A stretch of DNA of 64,000 nucleotides from Halomonas sp. BDJS001 (lineage in GTDB: Bacteria > Pseudomonadota > Gammaproteobacteria > Pseudomonadales > Halomonadaceae), in the NCBI RefSeq assembly GCF_026104355.1, contig NZ_CP110535.1:3906001-3970000 (forward strand), written 5' to 3'. Under the pieces are notes generated by a model. The model did no database searches and was not told the origin of the DNA. It saw only the letters and a list, made by a program, of their open reading frames with translations. Position numbers and translations under genes: made by a program. The first letter of the stretch is position 1. The number at the start of each line of letters is the position of its first letter. This document shows, in pieces, positions 34,863 to 44,197 of the stretch.

Positions 34863-36354
34863 CGACCCCTACTCCCCTAATGCCGGATGCGTACTGCATA
34901 ATTTCTTGTTCATTAATTTGCTCACCTTCAAGCACCCCGGTGAGTACACCCGCGCACATCACCGCCACCCGGTGGGAAAGCCCAATCAGCTCGCCCATCT
35001 CTGAAGAGATCAAAATCACCGAGCAGCCTGCTTCGGTCAGTTCATGGATAAAGTGATAGATCTGGTGCTTGGTGCCCACATCAATGCCCCGGGTCGGCTC
35101 GTTGATAATCACGATTTCGGGGTCGATGGACATCACCTTGGCGAGCAGCAACTTCTGCTGGTTGCCGCCGGAGAGTTCAGCTGCGGCGCGCGCTGCCGTG
35201 CGCAGGCGGATATCAAAGCGCTGGATAGCCTGCTGGAAGGCTTGCTCTTCACGGCGGCGGTCAATCAAGGGGTGACAGTGAGCGCGTAAATTGAGCAGGG
35301 TAACGTTGGAGCGCAGATCCATATTGAGCACCAGCCCTTTGCCCTTGCGATCCTCGGTGAGATAAGCGATACGCTGATGCACCGCATCGCGCAGGTGGCG
35401 CAGCTCCACCGGCTCACCGTTGCGCAGTACCTGGCCTGCGCTTTTGCCGCGTAGGCCAAGCACCGCTTCGATCAGCGCGGTGCGTCCGGCGCCCACAATG
35501 CCGCCAAATCCCAACACTTCGCCCCGCCGTAGGCTAAAGCTGGCCTGCTTCACGGCACCGGGTACCACGAAGTCCCGCGCTTCCAGTACCACCGGCGCAT
35601 CCTCAGCCAGCTGTGTACGCGGTGGGTACATCTCAGTAATCTCACGCCCCACCATTAGTCGTGCCAATTCCTCTTTACTACGCCCGGCCATGGGGCCGCT
35701 ATCGATCAAATGGCCATCGCGCAGTACCGTCACGCGGTCGGCAATCTGCTCGATTTCACGCAGTTTGTGGGAGATATACAGAACTGCCACGCCCCGCTGG
35801 CGCAAACGGTCGATGAGTGCGAACAGTACCTTCACTTCGTTTTCGGTCAGGGTGGCAGTAGGTTCATCCATAATCAGCACGCGCACGTCGCGGGTGATGG
35901 CCTTGGCGATTTCTACCATTTGCTGATCGGAAGTGCTTAAGTCTTTCACTCGAGCACGCGGATCCACGTGGGTTTCAAGCTCCGCCAGCGCTGCACTGCT
36001 GCGTTCCCGCATGGCACGCCGATCCAGAAAGAGCCCCCGGCGCAGCTCGCGGCCCAGAAAAATGTTCTCCTCCACGCTGAGCTGCTCCGCCAGCGCCAGC
36101 TCCTGGTGGATCATGACCACGCCGTCGGCCTCTGCTTCTCCGCTGGAGCGGTATTGCTTATTTTGGCCGTCTACTAACACTTCGCCCGAAGTAGGACGAA
36201 GATACCCAGCTAGGATTTTTACCAAGGTCGATTTACCGGCGCCGTTCTCACCCAGCAGGGCGTGTACTTCCCCCGCCTTCAGGTCGAGATCAACGTCGAA
36301 TAACACTTGGTTATCACCAAAGGAGCGGCAGAGTTTGCGCGCTGATAACAGCAT
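34843..36354 (-). CDS. Ribose-type ABC importer ATP-binding protein (RbsA/MglA family)
   Basis: A 503-aa protein with two fused ATPase halves. The first half has [18 protein letters not shown], the signature region [15 protein letters not shown] and [15 protein letters not shown]. The second half has the degenerate Walker [15 protein letters not shown], signature [15 protein letters not shown] and [20 protein letters not shown], all standard for this family. It is the first gene of the long minus-strand operon, divergent from the ROK regulator across 211 bases with candidate operators. AGGTGG precedes ATG 36354, and an AATAACAA motif lies 21 bases upstream of the start. Confidence 0.93.
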   Translation of the reverse strand: MLLSARKLCRSFGDNQVLFDVDLDLKAGEVHALLGENGAGKSTLVKILAGYLRPTSGEVLVDGQNKQYRSSGEAEADGVVMIHQELALAEQLSVEENIFLGRELRRGLFLDRRAMRERSSAALAELETHVDPRARVKDLSTSDQQMVEIAKAITRDVRVLIMDEPTATLTENEVKVLFALIDRLRQRGVAVLYISHKLREIEQIADRVTVLRDGHLIDSGPMAGRSKEELARLMVGREITEMYPPRTQLAEDAPVVLEARDFVVPGAVKQASFSLRRGEVLGFGGIVGAGRTALIEAVLGLRGKSAGQVLRNGEPVELRHLRDAVHQRIAYLTEDRKGKGLVLNMDLRSNVTLLNLRAHCHPLIDRRREEQAFQQAIQRFDIRLRTAARAAAELSGGNQQKLLLAKVMSIDPEIVIINEPTRGIDVGTKHQIYHFIHELTEAGCSVILISSEMGELIGLSHRVAVMCAGVLTGVLEGEQINEQEIMQYASGIRGVGVDEQRYG

Positions 36355-36375
36355 GGGGCCACCTGATAATGTCTG

Positions 36376-36383
36376 TTGTTATT
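36376..36383 (-). promoter_or_regulatory. AANAANAA motif before the RbsA-like gene
   Basis: mRNA-sense AATAACAA ends 21 bases before ATG 36354 and is followed by CAG, extending the A-rich run. Confidence 0.4.
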
Positions 36384-36432
36384 GTGTTGGGGCTTATCAG
36401 CATCGATTGCGTCAGAATGATGCTTGATTTAC

Positions 36433-36465
36433 TTTAGGCGCTAAAATAAATACTTGCATATGCAA
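36433..36465. promoter_or_regulatory. Two palindromes, candidate operators of the ROK regulator
   Basis: TTTAGGCGCTAAA (36433-36445, 5-bp arms around GCG) and the perfect 12-bp palindrome TTGCATATGCAA (36454-36465) lie eight bases apart, midway between the divergent rbsA-like and ROK genes. A/T-rich palindromes of this kind are usual ROK or XylR-type targets. Which protein binds is inferred. Confidence 0.5.
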
Positions 36466-36565
36466 CTTAGGTCGTATTTTGACAATCGCGTTAACGCCCC
36501 AGGATGAGTGCGCAAGACAATTGGCATGACAGCCTTTTTTCAACACGAACTATAACGGCGACCCT

Positions 36566-37792
36566 ATGGCCCTTCCGTCGACTGATACCAGCCGCCTCGA
36601 CAACACCCTCGCGGTGATCCGCACTCTGCGTGACCAAGGATCGGTGGCACGCATCGACCTGGGGGCAATCAACGGCATTAGCTCTGCCACCGTCACCTCG
36701 ATCAGCGCCGAGTTACTCCAGCAGGGATTGATCACTGAACGCCCGCCTGAAGCCCCCCGCCCCAACGGGCGTGGTCGACCAAAAACCTTGATTGGACTCG
36801 ACCCCACTGCCGCCTGCGTGGTGTGTATCAAGCTGTCGATCAATGAGATCCAGTTGGTAGTAGGCGATTTTGCGGCCCAGATACACCATAGCGAGCACCA
36901 TGCAGTGAACACCTTGAGGTTGAGCGCCGACGACCTGGAAGCACTGCTGGAGGAGAAGATCAGGGCTGTTTGCACACAACAGTTGACGGGGTTTCAGCGC
37001 TTGGCGGGGATCTGTTTGGCGGTACAGGGGGTGGTGTCGTCGCAAAGCGGTACGATCATCTGGTCACCCGCTTTAAGCTTTCGCAATGCACCGATATCGG
37101 CGCGATTGGCGGAACGTTTTCACTGCAGCGTGCTACTCGAGAATGATGCCAACTGTATCGCCAGCGTGCTGGCGGCCCAGCCCGCCTATGCGGACTGCCC
37201 CAACCTGGTGGTAATTATGCTGGGCTATGGTATCGGTATGTCGGTGCTGATTAATGGCGTGCCCTATCTCGGCGCCAATGGCTCGGCAGCTGAGTTTGGG
37301 CATAGCAAATATCAGCCCGATGGCGCCCTTTGCGCCTGCGGGCGACGGGGATGCATTGAAGCTTACACCAGTGACTACGCGCTCTATCGCGCCGCCGCCG
37401 AGCATCTAGAACTCCCCTCCGGCGACAGCGCACACCCCTCCGAGCAGCAGATGCAAGCGCTAACCCAACTGGCACTTCAAGGCGACCCCTTGGCTCAGCG
37501 CATCTATGCAGAGGCAGGCCGTGCACTGGGGTACGGTATCGCCAATGTGCTGGCGCTGTTCAACCCCGATCTAGTGCTGATTACCGGTTCCGGCGTACGC
37601 GGCTTTGACGCCATGCAAGCGGCCATGCATGGCGCCATCGACGAAGCCCTAGTGGCCGAACTAATGGGCTCCACCCGCATTGAAAGCTGCGCCTGGGATC
37701 GCGACATGACCTGCATGGGCGGTATCGCCATAGCGCTGAACGCCACCGATGGCGAGACGCTGTTAGATAGCCAAACCGCCCGTGAAGCCTAG
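36566..37792 (+). CDS. ROK-family transcriptional regulator (XylR/NagC type)
   Basis: A 408-aa repressor-type protein. An N-terminal winged helix (about 10-65, LAVIRTLRDQGSVARIDLGA and SSATVTSISAELLQQGLI) is followed by a ROK sugar-binding domain. The domain has LENDANCIASV (about 190-200), EFGHSKY and the zinc site GALCACGRRGCIEAYTS. The usual N-terminal DxGxT phosphate motif is replaced by GLDPTAACV, so kinase activity is unlikely, as in other ROK regulators. It is divergent from the 12-gene operon for pentose and pentoside uptake, so it very probably controls it in response to a sugar such as xylose. It stands alone on the plus strand. Confidence 0.93.
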   Translation: MALPSTDTSRLDNTLAVIRTLRDQGSVARIDLGAINGISSATVTSISAELLQQGLITERPPEAPRPNGRGRPKTLIGLDPTAACVVCIKLSINEIQLVVGDFAAQIHHSEHHAVNTLRLSADDLEALLEEKIRAVCTQQLTGFQRLAGICLAVQGVVSSQSGTIIWSPALSFRNAPISARLAERFHCSVLLENDANCIASVLAAQPAYADCPNLVVIMLGYGIGMSVLINGVPYLGANGSAAEFGHSKYQPDGALCACGRRGCIEAYTSDYALYRAAAEHLELPSGDSAHPSEQQMQALTQLALQGDPLAQRIYAEAGRALGYGIANVLALFNPDLVLITGSGVRGFDAMQAAMHGAIDEALVAELMGSTRIESCAWDRDMTCMGGIAIALNATDGETLLDSQTAREA

Positions 37793-37855
37793 GCCGACCG
37801 ATTAATAGCAGCGGAGGCTTAAAAAAGTGTGTCCAAGCAGTTAAGCATCGCTTCG

Positions 37856-38632
37856 TCAGTCGTGGTAGACCACGCTACGTCCACCATCAATCGTTAAGCA
37901 GCTTGCGTTGATAAAGGGTGCTTCATCTGAGGCTAGAAAGACCGCTGTCATGGCCACTTCCTCAGGTTGCCCTAGCCGCCCCGGCGGCAGCAACGCTTCA
38001 ATGCGGGCCTTGGCGGCGACGGGGTCATCAAAGGTTTGCCAATGGGCCTCTACCGCTGGGGTGGCGATATAGCCCGGCGCGATAGCATTGACGCGCACAC
38101 CGCGGGAGGCATATTCAATACCGAGTGCTCGGGTCAAACCGACCAAGCCGTGCTTGGCGACCGGGTAGGGAAAACAGCCGGGAATAATCGAGAAGCTATG
38201 AGTGGAGGCGATATTAATAATGACGCCTCCGCCCTGCTTCAGCATATCGGGCAGCACCGCCCGGCTACAGTGCCAAGCGCCTTCCAAATCCACCGATAAG
38301 CAGCGCTGCCAGGCTTCATCCGGCATGGCAAGTGGCTCGTGGAAGACATTCATGCCTGCGTTATTGACTAGGGTGGTTAAGGGCCCGGAGTACTCACGGG
38401 CCTTCGCTACGGCAGCCTCCACCGCACATCGGTCTACAATGTCAGCGACTACCGCTTGAACCTGATACCCCTCGCCACATAGCCGTGTCGCCAGCCGTTC
38501 AACGCTTTCCCCCTCCATATCCAGTAACGTCAAGATGGCGCCCTCACGAACACAAGCCTCTGCAATGGCACGGCCGATGCCGGTGGCTGCACCGGTCACT
38601 AGAATATGCTTGTCGGCCAGTCTGGCGGTCAT
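37856..38632 (-). CDS. SDR-family dehydrogenase, probable L-arabinose (aldose) 1-dehydrogenase
   Basis: A 258-aa short-chain dehydrogenase. TGAATGIG is at 13-20, NNAG at 90-93, catalytic Ser near 143, Y156 and K160 in YPVAK, and a C-terminal INASCLTIDGG. It follows the IlvD/Edd dehydratase by 20 bases at the end of the araFGH-containing operon. In oxidative arabinose or galactose pathways an enzyme of this class makes the aldonolactone from the sugar, so this is the best candidate for step one here. An alternative is a dehydrogenase acting later on a keto-deoxy acid, as in the aldolase-free L-KDA route. Substrate assignment is inferred from context. Confidence 0.87.
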   Translation of the reverse strand: MTARLADKHILVTGAATGIGRAIAEACVREGAILTLLDMEGESVERLATRLCGEGYQVQAVVADIVDRCAVEAAVAKAREYSGPLTTLVNNAGMNVFHEPLAMPDEAWQRCLSVDLEGAWHCSRAVLPDMLKQGGGVIINIASTHSFSIIPGCFPYPVAKHGLVGLTRALGIEYASRGVRVNAIAPGYIATPAVEAHWQTFDDPVAAKARIEALLPPGRLGQPEEVAMTAVFLASDEAPFINASCLTIDGGRSVVYHD

Positions 38633-38652
38633 CGCGCCTCCTGTACAGTTAA

Positions 38653-40398
38653 TCAGTGCGAATGACGCGGCACATCAGCGCCTCGGCAGCCGACCAGAAA
38701 GTCGAAGTCGCAGCCTTCGTCCGCTTGCAGCACCCGCTCGATGTAGAGCTGCCGATAGCCGCCCTGGCTGGCAATCAGCGTTGAAGCGGCAGTGGGGTCG
38801 CTTTCCGCCAGGCGCGACGCCAGCTCTTCATCGCTGATATCAAGGTGCAGCCGGCCGCTTGCGCAGTCGAGCTCGATCCAGTCGCCGTTGCGTACCGCCG
38901 CCAGCGGGCCACCGGCGGCGGCTTCCGGGGCGACGTGCAGTACCACCGTGCCGTAGGCGGTGCCGCTCATGCGAGCATCGGAGATACGCACCATATCGGT
39001 GATGCCCTGGGCGAGGATTTTGGGCGGCAGGCCCATATTGCCTACCTCGGCCATACCGTGATAACCGCGGGGGCCGCAGTGTTTCATGACCAGAATATCG
39101 TTGGCTTCCACGCCCAGGTCTGGGTCGTTGATGCGTGCCTTGTAGTCGTCGAAGTCTTCGAATACCACCGCGCGACCCCGGTGCTGCATCAGCTCGGCGG
39201 TCGCCGCTGAGGGCTTGAGCACCGCACCGTTGGGGGCCAGGTTGCCACGCACCACGCAGATACCGCCGTCCGCGGTGAGGGGGTTATCCAACGGCCGGAT
39301 CACTTCATCGTTGTACAGCGGGGCGTCCTTGACGTTCTCCCAAAGTGTTTTGCCGTTGACGGTCAAGGCGTCCTTGAAGGGCAGCCGGTCGGCCTCGCCC
39401 AGGCGCCTGAGCACAGCGGGCAGCCCTCCAGCGTAGTAGAACTCCTCCATTAGAAAACGCCCCGAGGGCTGCAGATCCACTACCGTCGGGGTGCCACGGC
39501 CGACCCGGCTCCAGTCGTCCAGGGTTAGATCTACACCGATGCGCCCGGCAATCGCCTTTAGATGAATCACCGCGTTGGTGGAGCCGCCGATGGCGGCGTT
39601 GGTGCGGATGGCGTTATCGAAGGCTTCCTTGGTGAGGATTTTGGAGAGCCGCAGGTCTTCGTTGACCATCTCGACAATCCGGTTGCCGGAGAGGTGGGCC
39701 AGCACGTAGCGGCGGGAGTCTACCGCCGGAATCGCCGCATTGTGCGGCAGCGAGGTGCCTAGCGATTCGGCCATGCAGGCCATGGTGGAGGCGGTGCCCA
39801 TGGTGTTGCAGGTGCCCGCGGAGCGGGACATGCCCGCTTCGGCGGCCATAAAGTCGTGGAGTGAAATCTCACCGGCTTTGACCTGCTCGGAGAGCTTCCA
39901 CACCACGGTGCCGGAACCAATATCCTTGCCCTTGTGCTTGCCGTTGAGCATCGGCCCGCCGGTCACCACGATGGTGGGAATATCGCAACTTGCCGCGCCC
40001 ATTAGCAGCGCCGGAGTGGTTTTGTCGCAGCCCACCAGCAGCACTACGGCATCGATGGGATTGCCGCGAATGGCCTCCTCCACGTCCATGCTCGCCAGGT
40101 TACGGGTGAACATCGCAGTAGGGCGCAGGTTGGATTCACCGTTGGAGAACACTGGGAACTCCACCGGGTAGCCGCCCGCCTCCAGCACGCCCTGCTTCAC
40201 GTGCTCCGCCAACTTGCGAAAGTGCGCGTTGCAGGGCGTCAACTCCGACCAGGTATTACAGATACCGATAATCGGCTTGCCCTGAAACTCATGGTCAGGA
40301 ATACCCTGGTTTTTCATCCAACTGCGGTACATAAAGCCGTTTTTGTCAGCGGTGCCGAACCACTGGGCTGAGCGTAATGGGCGCTGGCGATCAGACAT
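38653..40398 (-). CDS. araC: L-arabinonate dehydratase, IlvD/Edd family
   Basis: A 581-aa iron-sulfur dehydratase converting L-arabinonate (possibly also D-xylonate or D-fuconate) to the 2-keto-3-deoxy acid. The three cluster cysteines expected of the sugar-acid branch are present: C56 in ELTPCNAHF, C124 in VGCDKTTPA and C197 in SAGTCNTMGTAS. Their spacing equals that of characterised rhizobial arabinonate dehydratase. ATG 40398 with GGAGG eight bases before is preferred to an in-frame start 12 codons earlier. The neighbours araFGH, SDR and, divergently, AraD1 and semialdehyde dehydrogenase support the arabinose role. The symbol araC here means the dehydratase of the oxidative pathway, not the E. 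coli regulator. Confidence 0.92.
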   Translation of the reverse strand: MSDRQRPLRSAQWFGTADKNGFMYRSWMKNQGIPDHEFQGKPIIGICNTWSELTPCNAHFRKLAEHVKQGVLEAGGYPVEFPVFSNGESNLRPTAMFTRNLASMDVEEAIRGNPIDAVVLLVGCDKTTPALLMGAASCDIPTIVVTGGPMLNGKHKGKDIGSGTVVWKLSEQVKAGEISLHDFMAAEAGMSRSAGTCNTMGTASTMACMAESLGTSLPHNAAIPAVDSRRYVLAHLSGNRIVEMVNEDLRLSKILTKEAFDNAIRTNAAIGGSTNAVIHLKAIAGRIGVDLTLDDWSRVGRGTPTVVDLQPSGRFLMEEFYYAGGLPAVLRRLGEADRLPFKDALTVNGKTLWENVKDAPLYNDEVIRPLDNPLTADGGICVVRGNLAPNGAVLKPSAATAELMQHRGRAVVFEDFDDYKARINDPDLGVEANDILVMKHCGPRGYHGMAEVGNMGLPPKILAQGITDMVRISDARMSGTAYGTVVLHVAPEAAAGGPLAAVRNGDWIELDCASGRLHLDISDEELASRLAESDPTAASTLIASQGGYRQLYIERVLQADEGCDFDFLVGCRGADVPRHSH

Positions 40399-40461
40399 AA
40401 CAAAGCCTCCGTACAAACCGGAAAAAAGTGGCAAACAAATAAAGGGATAACGTTTTAAGCG

Positions 40462-41471
40462 TTAGGCTCGTTGACGGCGGGTCTGTTTCCAGCGGTCAAA
40501 CATCACCGCCAGCAGCAGAATCGCGCCACGCACCAGGTATTGGTAAAAAGTGGGGACGTTAAGCAGCCCCATGGCATTCTGAACGCAGCCCATAATCAGC
40601 ACGCCGACCACCACGCCGGTAATGGTGGCCACGCCGCCGGATAGCGCCACGCCGCCCAGAACACAGGCGGAAATCACCGCCAGTTCCAGGCCCATGGAGG
40701 TATTGGGGTCACCCAGACCCATGCGTGAAGCCAGCAGTACACCGACCACGCCCGCCACTACGCCCTGGAGGCCGAAAACGATAATCTTGAGGCGACGGAC
40801 ATTGACCCCGGCCAGAGCGGCGGCTTCCGAGTTACCGCCGGTGGCCAGTACATTCCGCCCAAAGGCGGTCATATTGAGCACTACGCCAAAGATCACGAAA
40901 CAGGCCAGCATCGTCCATACCGGCAGAGTCAGTCCGAGGAAGGAAGCGCTGCCCAGGTCAAAGAAGCCCGGCACGGTAATCATCACCGCGTCGCCGCCGG
41001 AGGTGATGTAGGCCAGACCGCGCACAAACTCCATCGCTGCCAGAGTGGCTATTAAAGAGTTAATGCCAAACTTGGCAATCACCAAGCCATTAAAGGCCCC
41101 CACCGCGCCCCCAGCGACAATGCCCCCGATGACACCGATAAAGACGCTACCGGTACTGGAAGTCACCACCGCCGCGACCACACCCGCAAAGGCCACCGTA
41201 GAGGCCACCGAGAGATCCACCTCCCCCAGGGCCAGCACCAGCATCATGGTGGTGGCCAAACTGCCGATCAGGGTGATCGAAAGCAGTAGCCCAACCATAT
41301 TGCGGCCGGTCAGAAAATCAGGGATGAGTACCGCTAGAGCGATAAACAGGAGCAGAAAAATCGCGATCAGTCCCGAGGTATCCAGCAGCGTGCGCAGCGG
41401 TTTGATCAGCCCCTGGCGCCCCGCGGGCCGGCAGGAGCAGTCTCACCTTGGGTTGCGTTGTTCGTTGTCAT
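40462..41471 (-). pseudogene. araH: L-arabinose ABC importer permease AraH, frameshifted near its N-terminus
   Basis: From an internal ATG at 41298 a 278-aa open frame matches E. coli AraH in order: LALGEVDLSVASTVAFAGVV, AKFGINSLIATLAAMEFVRG, TAFGRNVLATGGN, ACVLGGVALSGG. The missing first 55 residues are encoded upstream: ATG 41471 (MTTNNATQGETAPAG) runs into a stop at 41406. The following helix GLIKPLRTLLDTSGLIAIFL is in another frame. Removing eight bases near 41420-41430 (CGGCCCGC on the minus strand) restores one continuous frame of 333 aa, close to AraH length. The lesion is either a real 8-bp insertion or an error in a GC-rich palindrome. Without the first helix transport may fail. Confidence 0.85.
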
Positions 41472-41536
41472 GATGTTTGTCCTGAACTTGTTCTCTAAGA
41501 ACGAAATATCTTGGAAACCCTAAAAAAAGCTAACAC

Positions 41537-43030
41537 TTAGGCGGGTAGCGCCAAGCCCAACAGACGTTCCGGCGTAGCCGACTCCCGCGGCACTACTTCC
41601 ACCAGCTCACCATCGCGCATCACGGCGATGCGATCACAGATGGAGCTGACTTCCGCCAGATCACTGGAGATCACCACCACGCTTTTGCCCTGTTCGGCCA
41701 GGTCGTAGAGCAGCGAGTAAATATCCCGTCGTGCGCCTACATCGATCCCCCGGGTCGGCTCGTCCATCACGAACAGGTCAATCTCTTCAGCCAGCCAGCG
41801 GGCCAGAATCACCTTCTGCTGATTGCCGCCTGAGAGCTTGCCAATCGGCGAACGTGGGCCGGGGGTTTTAACGCTGAGTTGCTGGATATAGGCTTCGGCA
41901 TTGCGCCGTTCACGGCCGGGGTGGCGAAAAACGCCCCAGCGTTTGAAAAAGCGCCGACAGCTAATGTTGAGGTTATCGGCGACGCTGGCCACCGGAAAAA
42001 TCCCCTGGGATTTGCGATCCTCCGGGCACATGGCGATACCGGCGCGAATTGCCTCACCCGGGCTTTTAAAGCGCCGCGATTTGCCGTTAAAGGTCACGCT
42101 GCCGGCTTTGGGGGATTCGACGCCGCAGACCAGCCGCAGCAGCTCGCTGCGCCCTGCCCCTACCAAGCCAAACAGCCCAAATACCTCGCCGCGCTTCACT
42201 GAAAAACTTACCGGGGCCTTTAAGCCGCGCCCTTCAATACCCTCCACGGCAAACACCACCTCGCCCTGCTCCCGGGGACGATAGCCGTACACATCATCGA
42301 TATCGCGGCCGACCATTTCACTCACCAGCAGGTCGTGATTGAGCGCCGACATATCTTCATGGGTGCGGATATGCTTGCCATCGCGGAAGATAGTGACCGC
42401 ATCGCACATCTCAAACACCTCTTCCATGCGGTGCGTCACGTAGAGCACTACCCGGCCCTCGTCGCGTAGCCGCTTGACGATGCGTTTGAGTTGGCGGATC
42501 TCTTGAATCGAGAGGCTACTGGTAGGTTCGTCAAAGGCGATGACCTTGGCGTCCCGCAGCAAGGCACGGCCAATCTCGATCATCTGCTGCTGGCCGATGG
42601 AGAGTTCGCGCACCTTGGTCGAGGGGTGGATATCCCCTTCGCCGAGATCAGCCAGAATCGCCAAGGCCTTTTGCTTTAACTCGCGGCGATTAACAAACCC
42701 CTGCCGCGTGGGCAGCTGGCCCAGCAGCAGGTTTTCGGCCACCGACATATTGGGCGAGAGCGTCAACTCCTGGTAGATAATCGCGATGCCTTCCCGCAGC
42801 GCCTCCCGGGCGTTGTTGAAGACGTGTCGCTGACCATCGATCCACAGTGCGCCTTCGGCGACCCGGTTAACGCCACTGAGCACCTTGAGCAGGGTGGACT
42901 TACCCGCGCCATTCTCTCCCATTAGCGCATGCACTTGGCCGGCATGAGCGGCAAAGCTCACCCCATCCAGGGCGCGAACACCGGGGAACACGACGCTAAT
43001 CCCGTCGAACCGTAAATAAGCATCAGACAT
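41537..43030 (-). CDS. araG: L-arabinose ABC importer ATP-binding protein AraG
   Basis: A 497-aa double ATPase. First half: [20 protein letters not shown], signature LSIGQQQMIEIGRAL, VIAFDEPTSSLS. Second half: [44 protein letters not shown] and [19 protein letters not shown]. coli AraG is similar in length and layout. It lies between araH and araF, and a 10-bp stem-loop separates it from araF upstream. MglA or XylG are alternatives from sequence alone, but the neighbouring binding protein is clearly AraF-like. Confidence 0.93.
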   Translation of the reverse strand: MSDAYLRFDGISVVFPGVRALDGVSFAAHAGQVHALMGENGAGKSTLLKVLSGVNRVAEGALWIDGQRHVFNNAREALREGIAIIYQELTLSPNMSVAENLLLGQLPTRQGFVNRRELKQKALAILADLGEGDIHPSTKVRELSIGQQQMIEIGRALLRDAKVIAFDEPTSSLSIQEIRQLKRIVKRLRDEGRVVLYVTHRMEEVFEMCDAVTIFRDGKHIRTHEDMSALNHDLLVSEMVGRDIDDVYGYRPREQGEVVFAVEGIEGRGLKAPVSFSVKRGEVFGLFGLVGAGRSELLRLVCGVESPKAGSVTFNGKSRRFKSPGEAIRAGIAMCPEDRKSQGIFPVASVADNLNISCRRFFKRWGVFRHPGRERRNAEAYIQQLSVKTPGPRSPIGKLSGGNQQKVILARWLAEEIDLFVMDEPTRGIDVGARRDIYSLLYDLAEQGKSVVVISSDLAEVSSICDRIAVMRDGELVEVVPRESATPERLLGLALPA

Positions 43031-43049
43031 GCATGAGTACTCCGCAGAT

Positions 43050-43078
43050 GGCCTGTAACAGCGAGCCCGTTACAGGCC
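43050..43078 (-). repeat. Intercistronic stem-loop between araF and araG
   Basis: Perfect 10-bp inverted repeat GGCCTGTAAC / GTTACAGGCC with a 9-base loop and no T run. It sits 24 bases past the araF stop, where it can shield araF mRNA from 3' decay and keep binding-protein output above that of the ATPase and permease. Confidence 0.8.
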
Positions 43079-43101
43079 TCTTTTATTGCCAACCAAGCGC
43101 T

Positions 43102-44097
43102 TTATAGACCGAGCGCAGCGCGCACTTCTTCCCAGTTGTCGCGCGTCATTAACGTGCCGGAGGTTTCGGTATTGGCAGGCGGCTCTTGATCCTCGCTAAT
43201 CCAGCGGTAGAGGTCTTCAGCGGTCTGACGGCCGTGCATGGTGGAACTGACCGCTACCGTACCGTGAAAGCCGGTGGGGTTATCCCGGGAGAATTCCGCA
43301 AAGGCGGCCCCGGAGCCATTGATGCCCACGCCGATCACATCTTCCGGCGCTAAACCATACTGCTCAGAGGCCCTGACACCGCCCAGCACGCTCTCTTCGT
43401 TTAGGGCATAGATCACCCAGTGTTCAAAATCATCCTGTTTAGAAAATACCGGGGAAGCCGCTGAGAAAGCCCCACTGGTGTCAGTGCTCTGCTGGGGCGC
43501 ATCAAAGATATTATCTTCCGGGAAGCCTCCGGCGAGTAGCGCCTCAGTGGCGCCATCGGTGCGTTCGACAGCGGTGGGTAGCTCGTCATTGGTGATGCGT
43601 AGCGCGCCAACCTCTTCCGGGTTCCAGCCGCGGGCTTCCATTTCAGCGGTGATGGCTTCACCCACCTGCCGGCCTATCTTGGTGCCCGACATACCCAGGT
43701 GAGGAACGCCTTCCATAGGTTCACCGCTTGAGTTAACAAACTGATCATCGACAGTAATTACCTTCATGCCATATTGCTCGGCACGGTTCATAATCGCTGA
43801 CCCCAAGCGCACATCCGGCGGGCAAATAACAAATCCCTGAGCGCCTTGAGAATAGAGGTTGTCAATTGCACTAAGCACCTCCTGGCCGTCCTCACCGCCC
43901 AGGCGCACCACGTCGAAGCCTAGTTCTTCGCCTACCTCGGTGGCTGCTTTTTGTTCATTAATGAACCAAGATTGCTCCGGTTTCTTGACGATAAAGCCAA
44001 TCTTCACTTCGTCTTCCTGGGCCTGGGCAGACCCCAGTGAGGCCAGCATAATCGCGCTGCCGAGAGCTAAACGGGTAAATGTCTTAGTCAATCTCAT
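43102..44097 (-). CDS. araF: L-arabinose-binding periplasmic protein AraF
   Basis: A 331-aa binding protein with a 26-residue signal peptide ending AQAQ. It aligns over its length with E. coli AraF: KIGFIVKKPEQSWF, AIDNLYSQGAQGFVICPPD, LGSAIMNRAEQYGMKVITVD, DDQFVNSSGEP, NEESVLGGVRASEQYG, GVGINGSGAAF, LMTRDNWEE. This makes L-arabinose (or the stereochemically related D-galactose or D-fucose) the likely ligand. The RBS is AGGAG in GTAGGAGTATAAC. Its leader contains two direct-repeat elements. It precedes araG and araH in the operon. Confidence 0.94.
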   Translation of the reverse strand: MRLTKTFTRLALGSAIMLASLGSAQAQEDEVKIGFIVKKPEQSWFINEQKAATEVGEELGFDVVRLGGEDGQEVLSAIDNLYSQGAQGFVICPPDVRLGSAIMNRAEQYGMKVITVDDQFVNSSGEPMEGVPHLGMSGTKIGRQVGEAITAEMEARGWNPEEVGALRITNDELPTAVERTDGATEALLAGGFPEDNIFDAPQQSTDTSGAFSAASPVFSKQDDFEHWVIYALNEESVLGGVRASEQYGLAPEDVIGVGINGSGAAFAEFSRDNPTGFHGTVAVSSTMHGRQTAEDLYRWISEDQEPPANTETSGTLMTRDNWEEVRAALGL

Positions 44098-44130
44098 TGT
44101 TATACTCCTACGATTTTTAGCGTTGTTTTG

Positions 44131-44166
44131 ATTGCTATTTCAGTTTTTATTGCTGTTTCAGTATTT
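44131..44166. repeat. 18-bp imperfect tandem repeat in the araF leader
   Basis: ATTGCTATTTCAGTTTTT followed directly by ATTGCTGTTTCAGTATTT, 16 of 18 bases alike. In mRNA sense it is A-rich with CTGAAA and AATAAAAA segments. It lies about 35 bases upstream of the araF ATG. Confidence 0.75.
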
Positions 44167-44197
44167 ATTCCCAAACCACAGGTGGTTAAAAGCCCGT

